Part shown: piece after piece, positions 38,301-49,477 of the stretch
Position numbering within the stretch: position 1 is the stretch's first letter
Layout: each line of letters opens with the position of its first letter
From: Piezodorus guildinii
Lineage: Eukaryota; Arthropoda; Insecta; Hemiptera; Pentatomidae
DNA: 64,000 bases
Direction of reading: 5' to 3'
NCBI GenBank assembly: GCA_023052935.1
Contig: CM041294.1
Span: forward strand, 25,934,641-25,998,640
Program-made: the position numbers and the translations under genes
Notes under the pieces: generated by a model
Seen by the model: only the letters and a program-made list of their open reading frames with translations
Database searches by the model: none
Told to the model about the DNA's origin: nothing

Positions 38301-41300
38301 GGGAATCATATTCCCTTTAAATGCAACAAACAGTTGAAGTATTATAGTGTATCGAGAAGTTCTGTGGAATTCAGAAATCAGCTAGGGTGTGCTCATTTGA
38401 GGATTTGTTTTAATTTAACTAACTGTCTATTTTTTTGGCCAGCCTTTTTTTTTTTTTTACTTATGTATTTTATTAGTACATACCCAACACTAGACAGACA
38501 TCCACATGTTCTTACCATGTCTGTAAAGGTTTCAACCTTTTTGTTTGTTTGTTTATTTAACATCCCTTTATGCTACAGTGGCTAATCGGACGGTTCTACA
38601 GCAGGAGTCCTAAATTTTGCCTAACCAGGTTTTATTAGGATAGGGATCTTTAACGAGTAACTGACATCGCACAGGCTCGGGACCACCTTTTAAGGTTCCC
38701 TCCGAAGGACGGCATAACTAAGGATTTTTTACTCCCATTAAAAAATCCTAGAACCACCTGCGGTTTCGAACCCGTGACCTTCGGCATAGGAGACTGTTAT
38801 TCTAGCCACCCAGCAACAAGTGATCCTTCAATCTCTTTGTTTAAGTCATTTTAATTTTAATTTTGAAAAAATTCCTTCAGGTTAGGCATCAGTTACATAA
38901 GGAAGAAGTATTATTTTGAAAACAAAATTGTTTTGAGGATTGACGATTATATCACCATTTGATATTTAGCAAATCTTGTGGCTTTTACTTTTTGATCATA
39001 TTTTGGGTAGAAAAAATATACTTTTCCGTTATCCGGTTAAGTGATTTTTCTATAGAAGAGTTTTTTAAAAAAGATTTATAAGATAAAAAGAAATAAATGA
39101 AGTAGTTGCTGTGGGAAAATATTTATAAAATGACAAGAAATACGAATCCCGAATACTTTTGATACTCACTGTACCTCTTGACCATATTAACCAATAAAAT
39201 CACAAAAAATGATTACTTAATACGACAATAGGTCCTAACAAAATCATGAAAATGGAACTAACATAAGAAATTTAAAAACATAGTCAGTAGTATATGATTG
39301 TCACAATGTTTTAGAGAATTTCTTCGATTGATTTTTAAACATAATATGATACATGAGGCTATCAAATAGTTACCAAATTTATCTTTTCCCCATCCACTAG
39401 CATAACACTCTCTGCTAAGTGACACGGCGCTTGGATTAGGTAGGCAGACTGTGTCTACATTTTCTGCAAACTCAAACGGTTTATCGACCACTAACAAAGC
39501 AAAGTCATTCCACAAATTTCGTTCCTGAAATCCAGGATGAATGATTGTTCGAACGACTTTCCTGTCTTGATGAGGGAAAACTTCGTTTTTTCTTTGTGTA
39601 TCCCATTCCCCTGCTCGAGCAAGAATGTCCTCATTATCTTCTTTCCTGCATTAAAAAAAAAAAATATTGTAGAATTTATCTTATTTTCCTAAGTTAACTT
39701 CATTATTCTTATAATTAATTGGCACCTTATACCTATAATTTTTTAGATCAAACACCAAAAAAGACACCAATATTACAAGATAATTATTGCAAGATTTAAA
39801 AAATGAATAATAATGATAGAGTTTAAGAAATATTAAGATCTTACTTAGTGACACAATGAGCTGCGGTTAAAATCACACTTTCATGGATTAGTGCTCCTCC
39901 ACATTGATAGATCATTAGCATTGTGCCATTTCCTAAATCAGTTTGTTTTATCAATGCTACCTGTAAAAGAAATATATAACGATGTAAGAGAAGGTGCATT
40001 TTTATTTTAAGATTATGTAGAACTATATTTTTAAATGAACTGACAATGGTTGACTGTGTGTATATATGAGAGAAGCTGGTTCAGGGTGCAGTCAATTTAA
40101 CACACAATGAAGCGTAAACTTAATTTATTGGTGCCGAAGTTTCGTCCTAAATTACAGGCCTTCTTCAGGGCTATAAGAAAAACAAAGATAACAACCAGCA
40201 GTGGAATACAATATATAAGGATGATAAGAAAAATAAATTGTACTGAACATTACAAACAAAGGGAAATAGTAGTAATGACAATTGATAAATGTAATAATTT
40301 CTACAAACAAAAATAAAAGGAGGGAAGAAATTTTAATAAATGTATTTTTTTCTTACCATTAAATGTATATTTTTAATTTTTTTTTTTTTTTTAAATTTTT
40401 TAACTTTATAATGTCTCACTATTATAACTATTTCATCACTATTTTTTAACTTTCATAACTTTTTTTATTTTTTAACTTTATAACGTCCCACATTAATTAA
40501 AAGTAATTAATTAATTAAAAAAGTAATTAATTAAAACTGTAAAATATATCACACCATTTATTTAAATGTCTTCCCCCCTTTTGTTTTTGTTTGTAGAAAT
40601 TATTACATTTATTAATTGTCATTACTACTATTTCTCATTAAGAAATTATTACATTCATCAATTGTTTTCACTATTATTTCACTTTGTTTGTAATCTTCAG
40701 TAAAATTTATTTTTCTTATCATCTTTATATATTGTATTCCACTGCTGGTTGTTATATTTGTTTTTTTGTTTTTGTTATAGCCCTGAAGAAGGCATATAAT
40801 TTAGGCCGAAACGATGGCACCAATAAATTAAGTTAAGGAATAAAATCATGTTCATTATACTAACAGTAAGTATTTTACTAGAAAAATGAATTGAGAGACA
40901 ATAAGGTTCATATAACTGTAAAATATAATTGTATAAATAACGATTGGCCTTTGGTTGATGTAAAAAGGGATTCATACCAAGTGTTATCCAAGGCAAGATA
41001 ACTTGATTAAGATAACCAGGGTGTAGAAGAGCGAGGGAAGGGATGAAAGGTGATGTCCTTCCCTGACTTACAAAAGAACGATTACTTTCTTTGGATGTAT
41101 AACGCTTTGCATCTAACTGTAATATAATGCTGTCAACAGATCTGTTCTCTTTCGAATGATCTTAATAGTTGTTAATTAGTTTTGGTTAGTTAGTTAATTG
41201 AAAGATATGACATTCACACATTAATAAATTCATGAAAACAACGACTGATTTTAAAAAGGTCCAGCATCTTTTAAAATTTTTATTATTTATTGCGAGGAAC

Positions 41301-44300
41301 CTAACCAGTGGTTTTGTGATGTGAATGTTTGTTTATCAACATGATTTTCTAGAGGCACCTGGTCTATTTCAGAACCTAACCTATATGTATTATGTATATT
41401 TATTACAATCCAGTTGTAACATGCTAGGAGCAGAGTAGTTCAGTTGAGGAGCACTATGCTACTAATATCCAAGTCCCGAGTTCAACTTTAGTAGAAGTAG
41501 AATAATATTTTATTCTCTTGTATGAGCTGTGGATTGACCACTGGGCTCAATTAGCATCTATATAGTAGGTACCTGTAATGGGAGGAAACCTGATAGTTGA
41601 GGATGGTCTTAACCAAGTCACCTTCCTGCACAGCCATTGACATAGAAACAATATGGTCCTTCTTAGTTACTGAATCAAAGATCCTCCATGTTTATAGGGT
41701 TCCTCTCAATAAATGATGACATTTTCTTTTATTTTATACTTCAATTTTTTATTTGTAATATACAGCTCACAAAAATGTGTCCTGCAATCAGTTGGAAGCA
41801 TCTTCCAAATCTGAGTACTGCAATCATCTAAAATTTCTTGTTTAACTAAGAACTTTATTGTTGTGGCAGAATTTTTTGAAGTATAACAAAGGCAAGGGAA
41901 TAGGCAGGATTTTCGTTGGGGGAGGCCAAGTTGGTTGAAAAAAAGTTTGTTTTTTTTTCCCTCCAAACCTGTCTCTATGGACATTGATTAGGAAATTAAA
42001 AAAAAAAAAGAAGTCTGGTGCACACGACTTTCACTTACCTCCGTTATTTATATCAATTTAAGAATTTTTAAATATATTTAGGGATAAAAATAAATTTTTA
42101 AAGAATCAATTAAATTGAATTTCTACAGAAAAATGTGTTTTATTTTATTAAAAAATCGATTATTCTATTATCTAAAACAATCAGTTAGTTTTATCCCCTT
42201 TTCATCACTCTTTATCAACTTTTACAATTATCTGAATAAAATAATATTAATTCTAAAATCTTTAGCTTTCCAACGATATATCATACATGTATATTACCAT
42301 TCTTATGTTCAAAAACAAAAAATCTGGTGCGGGCAACACATGGCTTTCGCTTACCTTCATTTTTAAAATCAATCAAAGAATTTTCAAAAACAGTTAGAGA
42401 TGAAATGAGTGAAACTATTAAAGAATTAATTAAATTAAATTTCAGTAGAAACATGTGTTTCATCAAAAAATCTATTATATTATTATCTAAAATAATCAGT
42501 TAGTTTTATGTTCATTTCATCACTCTCTATTAACTTTTAAAAGCTTGTGTATGAGATAATATTTTTTCTGAAATCTTTAGCTTTCCAACGGTATATCATA
42601 CATGTATATTACTGCTCTTATGTTCAAAAACGATAAAATGCATTAAAAAAAATATTTTTTCTGTTTTCTCCTTTACTTGGGTATCGAATTTATTCAATTT
42701 ATATATTTACCTGTTTTTCATCAGTGGTAACAAGATAATATAGTTATTTTTATAGAATCTACAAAATTAAAGGTACTTTAGGGGAAGAAAATTTAAAATA
42801 TCGGCACTTAAGCCCTGTCAGACCATTTTAACCAGAATAAAACCTACATAATATTAAATTCCATTAAATTTTACATCGATATAGCGAGTTTAATCAAAAT
42901 CGTCGGAACCGTTTTCGAGAAAATCGAAAAAAGGTGCAAAATGCATGGTATAAAGAGGCTCTTCTGGTAAGCTCATTTCGATGAAAAAGGTTTTGTAACG
43001 TCTCGGGCGTATATTTGTCTTAAATATGAAATTTCAGTTTCATAGGACTTACCGTTTCCGCCCGGGAGTTACCACACACACAGACCTTTTTTCGAGACTT
43101 GGCTATTTGGATTCAGGGGACCCTAAAATGTGTATTTCCATTGAAAACTGGAATTAGAAAATTTTCACGATCGCAATACTTTCTCTTACTATATATAGTA
43201 AGTGAAAGTAAAAAAACAAAAAATTGCATTAAAAAATGTTGTTTTTTTTTTTCAGTTTTCTCCTTTAGTTGGAGAATATCGAATTCGTTTAACTTATATA
43301 TTTTCCTGTTTTTTATCGTTGATAACAAGATTATATTTTAATTGTTTTAGTATGTAAAAAATTAAAGGTACTTTAGAGGAAGACAATTTAAAATATCGGC
43401 ATTTAAGCCCTTTCAGACTGTTTCAATCGAAATGAAACCTACATCATATTAAAGCCCATCAAATTTTACATCGATATAGAGTTTAATCAAAATGTTTACG
43501 GTCGTTTTTAAAAATATCGTAAAAAGATGCTAAATACATAGTATATAAGTACATCTTCCGGTCAGCTGATTTTGATGAAACAGATTTTGTAACATCTCGG
43601 AGGTATATTTGTCTTAAATACGAAATTTCAGTTTAACAGGACTTATTGTTTTTGCTCGGGAGTTATTACTCACACCCACACAGACCTTTTTGCAGGACTT
43701 GGTTATTTGGACTCAGGAGACCCTGAAACATGTATATCCGTTGAAATCTGGAATTCGAACATTTTCACGATCGCAATACTTTCCCTTACTATATATGAAA
43801 TATATAGTAAGTGAAAGTAAAAGGGATTGTCCTCTTCTCCCTCCTGATCTTCCTTGCCTACGCCTGTGCCAATAGGTATTCTCATACAAGTTCATACTGA
43901 GCTAACATTATATTTATTATATCTGGCGCCCCTGTCCTGCAAAAATCTGGGCCTCTCTCATGCCCTTCCTACAACACTTACGCTGTTTAATTTCATTTAC
44001 TCTATTGTTTAAAAAATATTGAAAATCAATTTTACCATCCAAGGAAATTCTCCAAACTGTGCTTCACTGTCGTTTGCTGTTATCCTGAAGCCGACACCAC
44101 CCGGGTGACGCTGGCCACATCCCTTCCTTTCTATACGAGGCGGCATGATAGGGGTATCACTTGGTTCTTTACAACATTCTTCTACATAATCTACGCAGAT
44201 GTTTCCCATCCTGTAATTATTTTTAAAACTTGTATAATGTAAATTTAAAAAACAAGCAGAAAGATTGGGGAAAGTTCGATAAAGTCTTTTCAAGTTTGTT

Positions 44301-47300
44301 AAACTCTCGTATTTTGGCAAGGCGATCACGAATATGAGGTTTTCTCATAGTTATTCTATCCGGGCAAAACATAACTTGGGTTTTATTTTTTCTACATCTC
44401 GGTAACTTATAAGATTTTTTGAAAATAACATACCTCCATAATCGTATTTTAAAAAATAAATGGTACGATGATGAGTGCCAAAAATTTAAAAGAGTTAAAA
44501 CAGCAAAATACAGAATCGTCAAATATAACTACAAGGAACGCCAATGAAAAATCCAATCCATTCATTATGATCACAAAAAAATTTGAAAATTAAAAAAAAA
44601 CAGTAGTTAATTAAAGAAAGTAATGAATTCCCTTAAACCAGTTAACATGCAAACTAATGAAAAAAAAATACTGAAGCCAAACGTTTTAAAATCTTACCTT
44701 AAAAGTGAATAAAGTGGTTAAAAAAGTTCTCGAAAATTAACAAAAAATGAGACTTTTAGCGAGTTAAAAGTCTATAAAGGAAAAGAGACTCACCTTTGAT
44801 TATTTTTTCATACATAGCTTATTCACAGCTCAACTTGCTGTAAAATTTAGATCTTGAGAACATGGTCCTTTTTTGTATGAGTTTTCAAATTTTAGGGTAA
44901 ACTTGGCGAAAAACGAGTTTTTGCCATTTTTGAAAATTCATTTACAATAAAGGACTATGTTCTAAAGATCGGAATCTTTACAAGTAGGGCTTTGAATAAG
45001 CTATGTATGAAAAAATAACCAAAAGTGAGTCTCTTTTCCTATATAGACTTTTAATTTGTTAAAAGTCACATTTTTTATTAATTTTCGAGTATTTTTTTTA
45101 ACCACATTCTTCACTTATAAGGTAATCAGTTGCAAAGACAAAAGATATAAAGAATATCCTTATTTTATTGTTAGTTTTTATTTTGAATAGATATCTGCAA
45201 AATTCCCAGAATTAGAGAGCTTTTCCCAACACATGTTTTCATTCGCGAAGCTGACTTTAAACGGCTGCTACACTAAAAGTATTTTCCAAAAAAAAAAAAA
45301 AATATTTTCGGTTTTTTATTCACGAAATGATAAAGAATAACTGGTTAGAAAAATCATTAAAATCAGAAACGTTGAGTGGCAAGGTCTGGATGGTTTCGAA
45401 CGGATTGACCCATATATTTTTTTCAATAAACTTTTTTTCCTCAACTACAATTAATTTTACTTTTCTAGTAAAAAGTTGGTTAGTAATTTTTTGAAAAATA
45501 CCTTTAGTCATACATAAAATAAATAAGTATTCTCATTCACCTTTCATCATGATTACCTGTTTTTCTTAAAGCCATTAAATTATGAATTGGGACAACTGTT
45601 TTAATCTGGATGTGTTCTTATGTTTTTAGTAAATCGGAGAAAAAAAAAAATCTATAAATCTGCTTAAAATGTTTTTGTTTTTCTCAAAATCATATATATT
45701 CATCTAATCTCAGCAGATGTGTCATGACTAGAATCTTAAAAACATGAATAAGAACAAGAGGCAAACATCCATATGCTATTTTTCATTGAACAATTTAACG
45801 TAATATTATCCAGAATGACTGGAGAACTAAGACTCTTGGTTGGCAAAATAGTTGAGGGTTGTTAGAAATGTCATATGTCCAAATCAAACCAAAGAGACTT
45901 CTGTAAAATGAATTACATGTATTCATATGTTTAAGATATGAATTACATACATTCAATCTTCTATTACTGTTTAACCTGCCCGAAATGAATGTTTCTCCAT
46001 GTCCACTTTAACGACAAGAGCGGGCGTATGCGCCCGCTGGCTTAGTCCTCCCCTGGCCTGCTCCCTGGTTATGTGGAAGGCGAGAGGGACCACAGCGGAC
46101 GTATACACCAGTGATGGGCAAATACTCAAAACATTTGAGTACTAATTACTGTAATCAAATGATGCTCGCTGCTGATTACAAAATCTACTCAGCTTTCCTC
46201 CTGATTACTTTCTATTTTCCTCTGTAATCAAAATTTTCGTACTTTGAGTACTTGATTACATTTTTATATCAGGTGGCCAAAATAGAGAATATTACATACA
46301 TCTATTAATTTAATTCATATTAATAATTTCTTTAAGCCATCTTTTTTTTTCATATTGTCGATTATTTTAAACTTTTCGTAAAAAATTGATTAGGGTAAAT
46401 TATTATTATTAAGATGGTGGGTTTATATATTAATGTAAACTCTTCAGATAAAATCGTATAAAAAAATATAGGGGCCTATTATTATGTTTTTTTACACTTG
46501 GAATTTCATTTTAACTTTTTCGTATTTACTGGATATTAGGCTCAGTAGCTGGTTTACCAATGGTTCGTTACCGATTATACTATTAATTTTAATCGCGCTC
46601 GCTCAAGAATAGGTTTATTTTAACTTTTTCGTTTTTATTCGATACCAGGCTCGGTAGCTGGGTTCCCAAAGGTTCGTTACCGATTATACTATTAATTATA
46701 ATCGCGCCTGCTCAAGAATAGATGTATGTAATATAATCTATTCTGGCCACCTGATATAAAAAAGTAATCAAGTACTCAAGTAATCAGGTACTCAAAAGTA
46801 CGAACATTTTGATTACAGAGGAACATAGAAAGTAATCAGGAGGAATGCTGAGTAGATTTTGTAATCAGCAGCGAGCATCATTTGATTACAGTAATCAGTA
46901 CTCAAATGTTTTGAGTTTTTGCCCATCACTGGTATACGCCCGCTCCCCTGCTATCCTACCAGCCTCCAAGCGGGCGTATACTTCCGCTACACAATCGGCT
47001 TTTCTCATCCATAAACGTTGGCTTAAGAACCAGACGCCCGCTAGATAATTAAAGAACCAGACCGACCGCGTTGGGTCCTAGAAACACCGAATATTTTCTA
47101 TAATCGAATATTTCTATTCGGTTTCTATGAACACCGATAAGGACAAATAGTAGTGTGCTATGAAATAAAATGATGGGGGATATATGAAATAGCAATTATA
47201 TAATGAAAAAAATAAGCCTTGAAAATGGGGAAACAGCCCCGAAACGTCGACAAATATGAAAAGCTTATGAAATAAAGTGAGAAATGGAAGTCAAAGTGTA

Positions 47301-48439
47301 CTCTTTTAAGTGTTTATATTAAGAAAATCTTCCGAAAAAATCAAAAAATAAAAGAAACATTACAATATGTAACAACTTTTTCAATTTATTTTTTGTACAT
47401 TTTGCTTCATGAAATTTTAAATAGCCCCCCTTACAGTATTTTTTAACTTTATTAAAGAGCCCTAGTTCTTTATCAAATATATGCGACCGAAGAGATCGTC
47501 GACTTACTGAAGGTGAAGGAGCGCAGTCACTCAGAGGATTTTTTTCGAGAAGTGATTTTACAACCTCGACTTTAACATTTGTCATGGACATTTTCCTCGC
47601 CTAAAGCATATATAATTAGGGCATTTAGTAGAGAGGCTCCAAAAATAAGATCAATTGCAATTTTGTGATACCACTTAAGCGTTCGCCGTAAGCTTGTGGA
47701 ATAGGACGACATTTGGTCTGACGTATCGATTGACGATTTTCAACTATTATAATCGACAATCATCCTTTGTTTTGTAATGGTTAGTCTCAACTTCAGTCAT
47801 TTCATCCGTGCGTTTAGAAGAGAGAATAAGGACACCTCTTTTATCCTTCAGAGAGCATACACCCCTCTAGTAACTTCCTCGTAGGACCGCAGCCCGCTTC
47901 CTTTATTTATCAATTTTTTAAACTAAAAGTAATTTTTTTCACAATTTTTTCAAATACGATGCGGTTTTTGGGTCAAATAAAAAACAAATAGCTGATAATA
48001 ATGTTTTGGGCCATTGAACCAAAATAGCCAGTTTTGGTCGGTCCCGGTTGGAACCGCTGCAGCGGACTCATACGCCCGCTATGGTCCACACGACGAAGTG
48101 CTCCTTACAGGTGTGGTCGTTAAAGTGCTAGAAAGCCAAAAGTAATTTACTGAAAATGGATTATAAATTATATTATAATGGTTTGCTTTACCTGGGATTT
48201 AGAAGTCCTGTACCGTCAGTATTGACTGTCCCATTCTGACACAGGTAATAAGGAACACAAACGCACGTCTCACCATCGTCGTCCACCGCTTCCTTGTTCT
48301 TGGGAATTTCCGTGGTAACAGGAGGTTTTACTGTAGTTTTTGTGTCTCCTTCGCCGAATACCTTCTTTATGAGATCGTCGGTATCATCCGATACGACTGC
48401 ATTTATCAAGAAGGCTAGCAAGAAAGTTCTTAGAATCAT
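35353..48439 (-). CDS. CLIP-domain serine protease homologue B (phenoloxidase-activating factor 2-like)
   Basis: Exons (transcript order): 48439-48192, 44210-44036, 39960-39845, 39645-39374, 37565-37402, 35535-35353. They join in frame to 385 aa. An in-frame ATG lies nine codons upstream, but TTTTCAG/GTA-ATG shows an acceptor between the two, and the paralogues start at the inner ATG, so 48439 is chosen. Signal peptide about 1-17, then an acidic stretch and a Thr/Pro/Lys linker longer than in A. CLIP Cys59, 61, 67, 88, 95, 96. His176 and Asp227 are kept; catalytic Ser is Gly328 in GDGGSPL. Secreted, predicted non-catalytic cofactor of melanization (family inference). Introns 1 and 2 are about 4 kb each, swollen by a piggyBac relic with a hAT MITE, a fold-back element, a SINE, nested HINE-like elements and a palindrome. 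A donor-like GAG/GTACGT sits right after the stop and could mark a 3'-UTR intron. Confidence 0.9.
36350..37020 (-). pseudogene. Probable retroelement relic in SPH-B intron 5
   Basis: Minus-strand pieces [39 protein letters not shown] and, further on, [16 protein letters not shown] resemble parts of R2/other LINE reverse transcriptases that I recall. They are split by stops and frameshifts. Compositionally richer in GC than the intron around it. Class uncertain. Confidence 0.5.
37619..37906 (-). mobile_element. HINE/DINE-1-like element, 5' part, SPH-B intron 4
   Basis: Reverse strand: TCTGGTGCGGGCAACACACG, ACTTTCACTTACCTCG, then AAAATCTTTAGCTTTCCAAC. It ends about 50 bp from the exon 5 acceptor. 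Confidence 0.7.
38541..38818 (-). mobile_element. SINE family 2, near full-length, in SPH-B intron 4
   Basis: The reverse strand reads GTTGCTGGGTGGCTAG, box B GGTTCGAAACC, CCTAGGATTTTTTAATGGGA and GCCGTCCTTCGGAGGGA, with an AAACAAACAAA-type tail at the low-coordinate end. TSD not clear. Confidence 0.85.
40117..40834. repeat. Long palindrome with CTGAAGA..GAAAC motifs, SPH-B intron 2
   Basis: Arms of about 230 bp (40117-40345 and 40560-40834) are inverted copies. Shared words include AACTTAATTTATTGG, GCCCTGAAGAAGGC and CAGCAGTGGAATACAATATA. The right arm has an extra internal repeat of about 80 bp (AAATTATTACATT.AT.AATTG twice). The spacer is poly-T/A-rich. Both arms read outward with CTGAAGA, a GGC-rich stretch, CGAAAC and then AATAAATTAAG. 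Confidence 0.7.
41428..41705 (+). mobile_element. SINE family 1, old copy in SPH-B intron 2
   Basis: A degraded head (GAGCAGAGTAGTTCAGTTGA) and box B-like CCGAGTTCAACTT are followed by recognisable body words (CATCTATATAGTAGGTACC, GACATAGAAACA, CAAAGATCCTCCATG). It is much more diverged than the 5194 copy. Confidence 0.65.
42014..43822 (+). mobile_element. HINE/DINE-1-like element split by a nested copy
   Basis: The 5' part 42014-42322 breaks at GTTCAAAAACAAAAAA and resumes at about 43211 with AAAACAAAAAATTGCATT, the sequence expected at that point from other copies. The 3' part runs to the AGTAAGTGAAAGTAAAAG end at 43822. Confidence 0.75.
42323..43210 (+). mobile_element. HINE/DINE-1-like element, complete nested copy
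   Basis: Starts TCTGGTGCGGGCAACACATG and ends ACTATATATAGTAAGTGAAA. Inserted in an A-rich site of the older copy. An AAAAACAAAAAA-type sequence is on both sides. Its 3' third is almost identical to the 26255 copy, so this subfamily moved recently. Confidence 0.78.
44694..45125. mobile_element. Fold-back element (MITE-like), 432 bp, SPH-B intron 1
   Basis: Starts TTACCTTA and ends TAAGGTAA. Arms of about 180 bp are inverted copies (GAAAAGAGACTCACCTTTGA versus its complement near 45035; TTTTTTCATACATAGCTTAT versus its complement near 45000). No ORF and no certain TSD, so class unknown. Confidence 0.7.
46109..46931. mobile_element. hAT-type MITE, nested in the piggyBac relic
   Basis: Ends CAGTGATGGGCA and TGCCCATCACTG with inverted repeats of nearly 200 bp (46109-46300 versus 46735-46931). 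They are flanked by an 8-bp duplication GTATACAC/GTATACGC (46101-46108, 46932-46939; 7 of 8). CAGTG-type ends and an 8-bp TSD are typical of hAT. No transposase ORF. The core has two tandem copies of a roughly 100-bp unit (GGTTCGTTACCGATTATACT in each). Confidence 0.9.
47085..47265. repeat. Hairpin segments inside the piggyBac relic
   Basis: AGAAACACCGAATATTTTCT pairs imperfectly with ATTTCTATTCGGTTTCT (47087-47130). At 47216 CTTGAAAATGGGGAAACAGC then CCCGAAACGTCGAC forms a GGGG/CCCC stem before GAAACG, echoing the motif in the 13.8- and 54.8-kb elements. Confidence 0.4.
47335..47905 (-). pseudogene. piggyBac transposase C-terminal pseudogene
   Basis: The decayed coding part of the element above, read 47905 to 47335: [27 protein letters not shown], two stops, [36 protein letters not shown], then the Cys-rich domain. 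At least one frameshift separates KNKLKK from the VVTYC motif. The order and the DQM motif are diagnostic of the DDE_Tnp_1_7 family. Confidence 0.85.
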
Positions 48440-48654
48440 TACCTGAAAATTGAAGAGAATAATCAAAAATAATTATCTAGTATTTTCCATTCAATTTGAA
48501 AAAGTTTGAAGTCTTAACATCATATTCAACTCATCTCAAGTAGAATATTTTGATGAGATTAAAAGAACTATTAAACTATTTTCAATAATACGATTAACAA
48601 TTACTTCCAACTAGCCCATCCTTTTTGTAAATTTTTTTTTTTTTTTTTTTTTCT

Positions 48655-49370
48655 ACACGAATGGCCAACCGCAAATATATCACAAAATTATTACAAATTC
48701 CTCTCACATACACACGGTCTAAATCCGTAAAATATCTTGGCTTAACCCAGGACATATTTTTAACATTCATCGAACACATTGATTCAGCAAAACAGATTAG
48801 CTGAAAAATGTTTCTATATTTTAATAAAATCTCTAAACTCACATTAAAAAAAAAAAAAAAATCATGTTGTATAAATCAGTTATACGATCACAACTTGCTC
48901 ATGGTTCACCCCTGTGGAGTTCCACTCGTCTAACAAAATATAAAAAGCCCGAGAAAATCCAATGTCCATTGATGAGAATAATTAACAATTACGCTCGTGG
49001 GTCACCCATAGCGTAGTTGCTAGCACAACAGCTTTCTATGCCAAAGGTCGCGGGTTCAAACCTGCGGGTGGCCCTAGGATTTTTTAATGGGAGTGAAAAA
49101 TCCTTAGTTATGCCGTCCTTCGGAGGGGACGTTAAAAGGTGGTCCCGAGCCTGTGCGATGTCAGATACTCGCTAAAGATCCCTATCCTAATAAAACCAGG
49201 ATAGGCAAAATTTAGGACTCCCACTGTAGCATCGTCCGATCAGCAATAGTAGCATAAAGTGACGTTAAACGAATAAACAATAAACAACAACAACAATTAC
49301 GCTCGTTACACAAAAATATACACAATGACTGTAGACTTGAAACATATTTTAGATGCCTGAGATGAATTTT
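48655..49370 (+). pseudogene. Jockey-like LINE RT relic, interrupted by a SINE
   Basis: Plus strand: SVKYLGLTQDIFLTFIEHI, SAKQIS, a stop, then KSVIRSQLAHGSPLWSSTR, EKIQCPLMRIINNYAR; the frame resumes after the SINE at 48999-49291 with YTKIYTMTVDLKHILDA. Fits the jockey RT C-terminus (LGxxxDxxLxxxxHI ... YGSPLW). The SINE's TSD shows it landed in this older relic. Confidence 0.75.
48999..49291 (+). mobile_element. tRNA-derived SINE, family 2, full-length with TSD
   Basis: Head with box A-like GCGTAGTTGCTAGC and box B GGTTCAAACCTGC. The body (GGCCCTAGGATTTTTTAATG, ATGCCGTCCTTCGGAGGGGA, AATTTAGGACTCCCACTGTA) ends in an AATAAACAA tail. A perfect 15-bp duplication, AACAATTACGCTCGT, flanks it (48984-48998 and 49292-49306). 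It interrupts an older jockey-type LINE relic. Confidence 0.9.
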
Positions 49371-49477
49371 TCCGCTATCTTAAATTGTATTGTAGATACC
49401 TATGTGTTGACATTTGAACTTATTGTTAGTTTATTTTCAAAATTAACGTAGTAAATGTGCATTTTCTTCTTTTATTT

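Larger units (their letters stand above)
46004..48127 (-). mobile_element. piggyBac-like element relic in SPH-B intron 1
   Basis: Ends CACTTTAACGAC (46004-46015) and GTCGTTAAAGTG (48116-48127) are inverted repeats containing TTAA, the piggyBac target. Just inside both ends is a CATACGCCCGCT motif, in inverted orientation. The minus strand carries broken transposase: [38 protein letters not shown] with [18 protein letters not shown] (the third catalytic Asp region) and a Cys-rich tail ([16 protein letters not shown] after a frameshift). The N-terminal half is deleted. A hAT MITE sits inside. Confidence 0.85.

Noticed and set aside
41706..41984. 92-codon minus ORF
   Set aside because: Sits next to a degraded SINE and a HINE-like element; no motif, atypical composition for this genome's exons.
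48440..48466. Upstream in-frame ATG of SPH-B
   Set aside because: It lies before an AG acceptor; both paralogues start at the inner ATG.
48984..49080. Possible tRNA gene at the family 2 SINE head
   Set aside because: Same reasoning: the conserved body and TSD mark it as a SINE.
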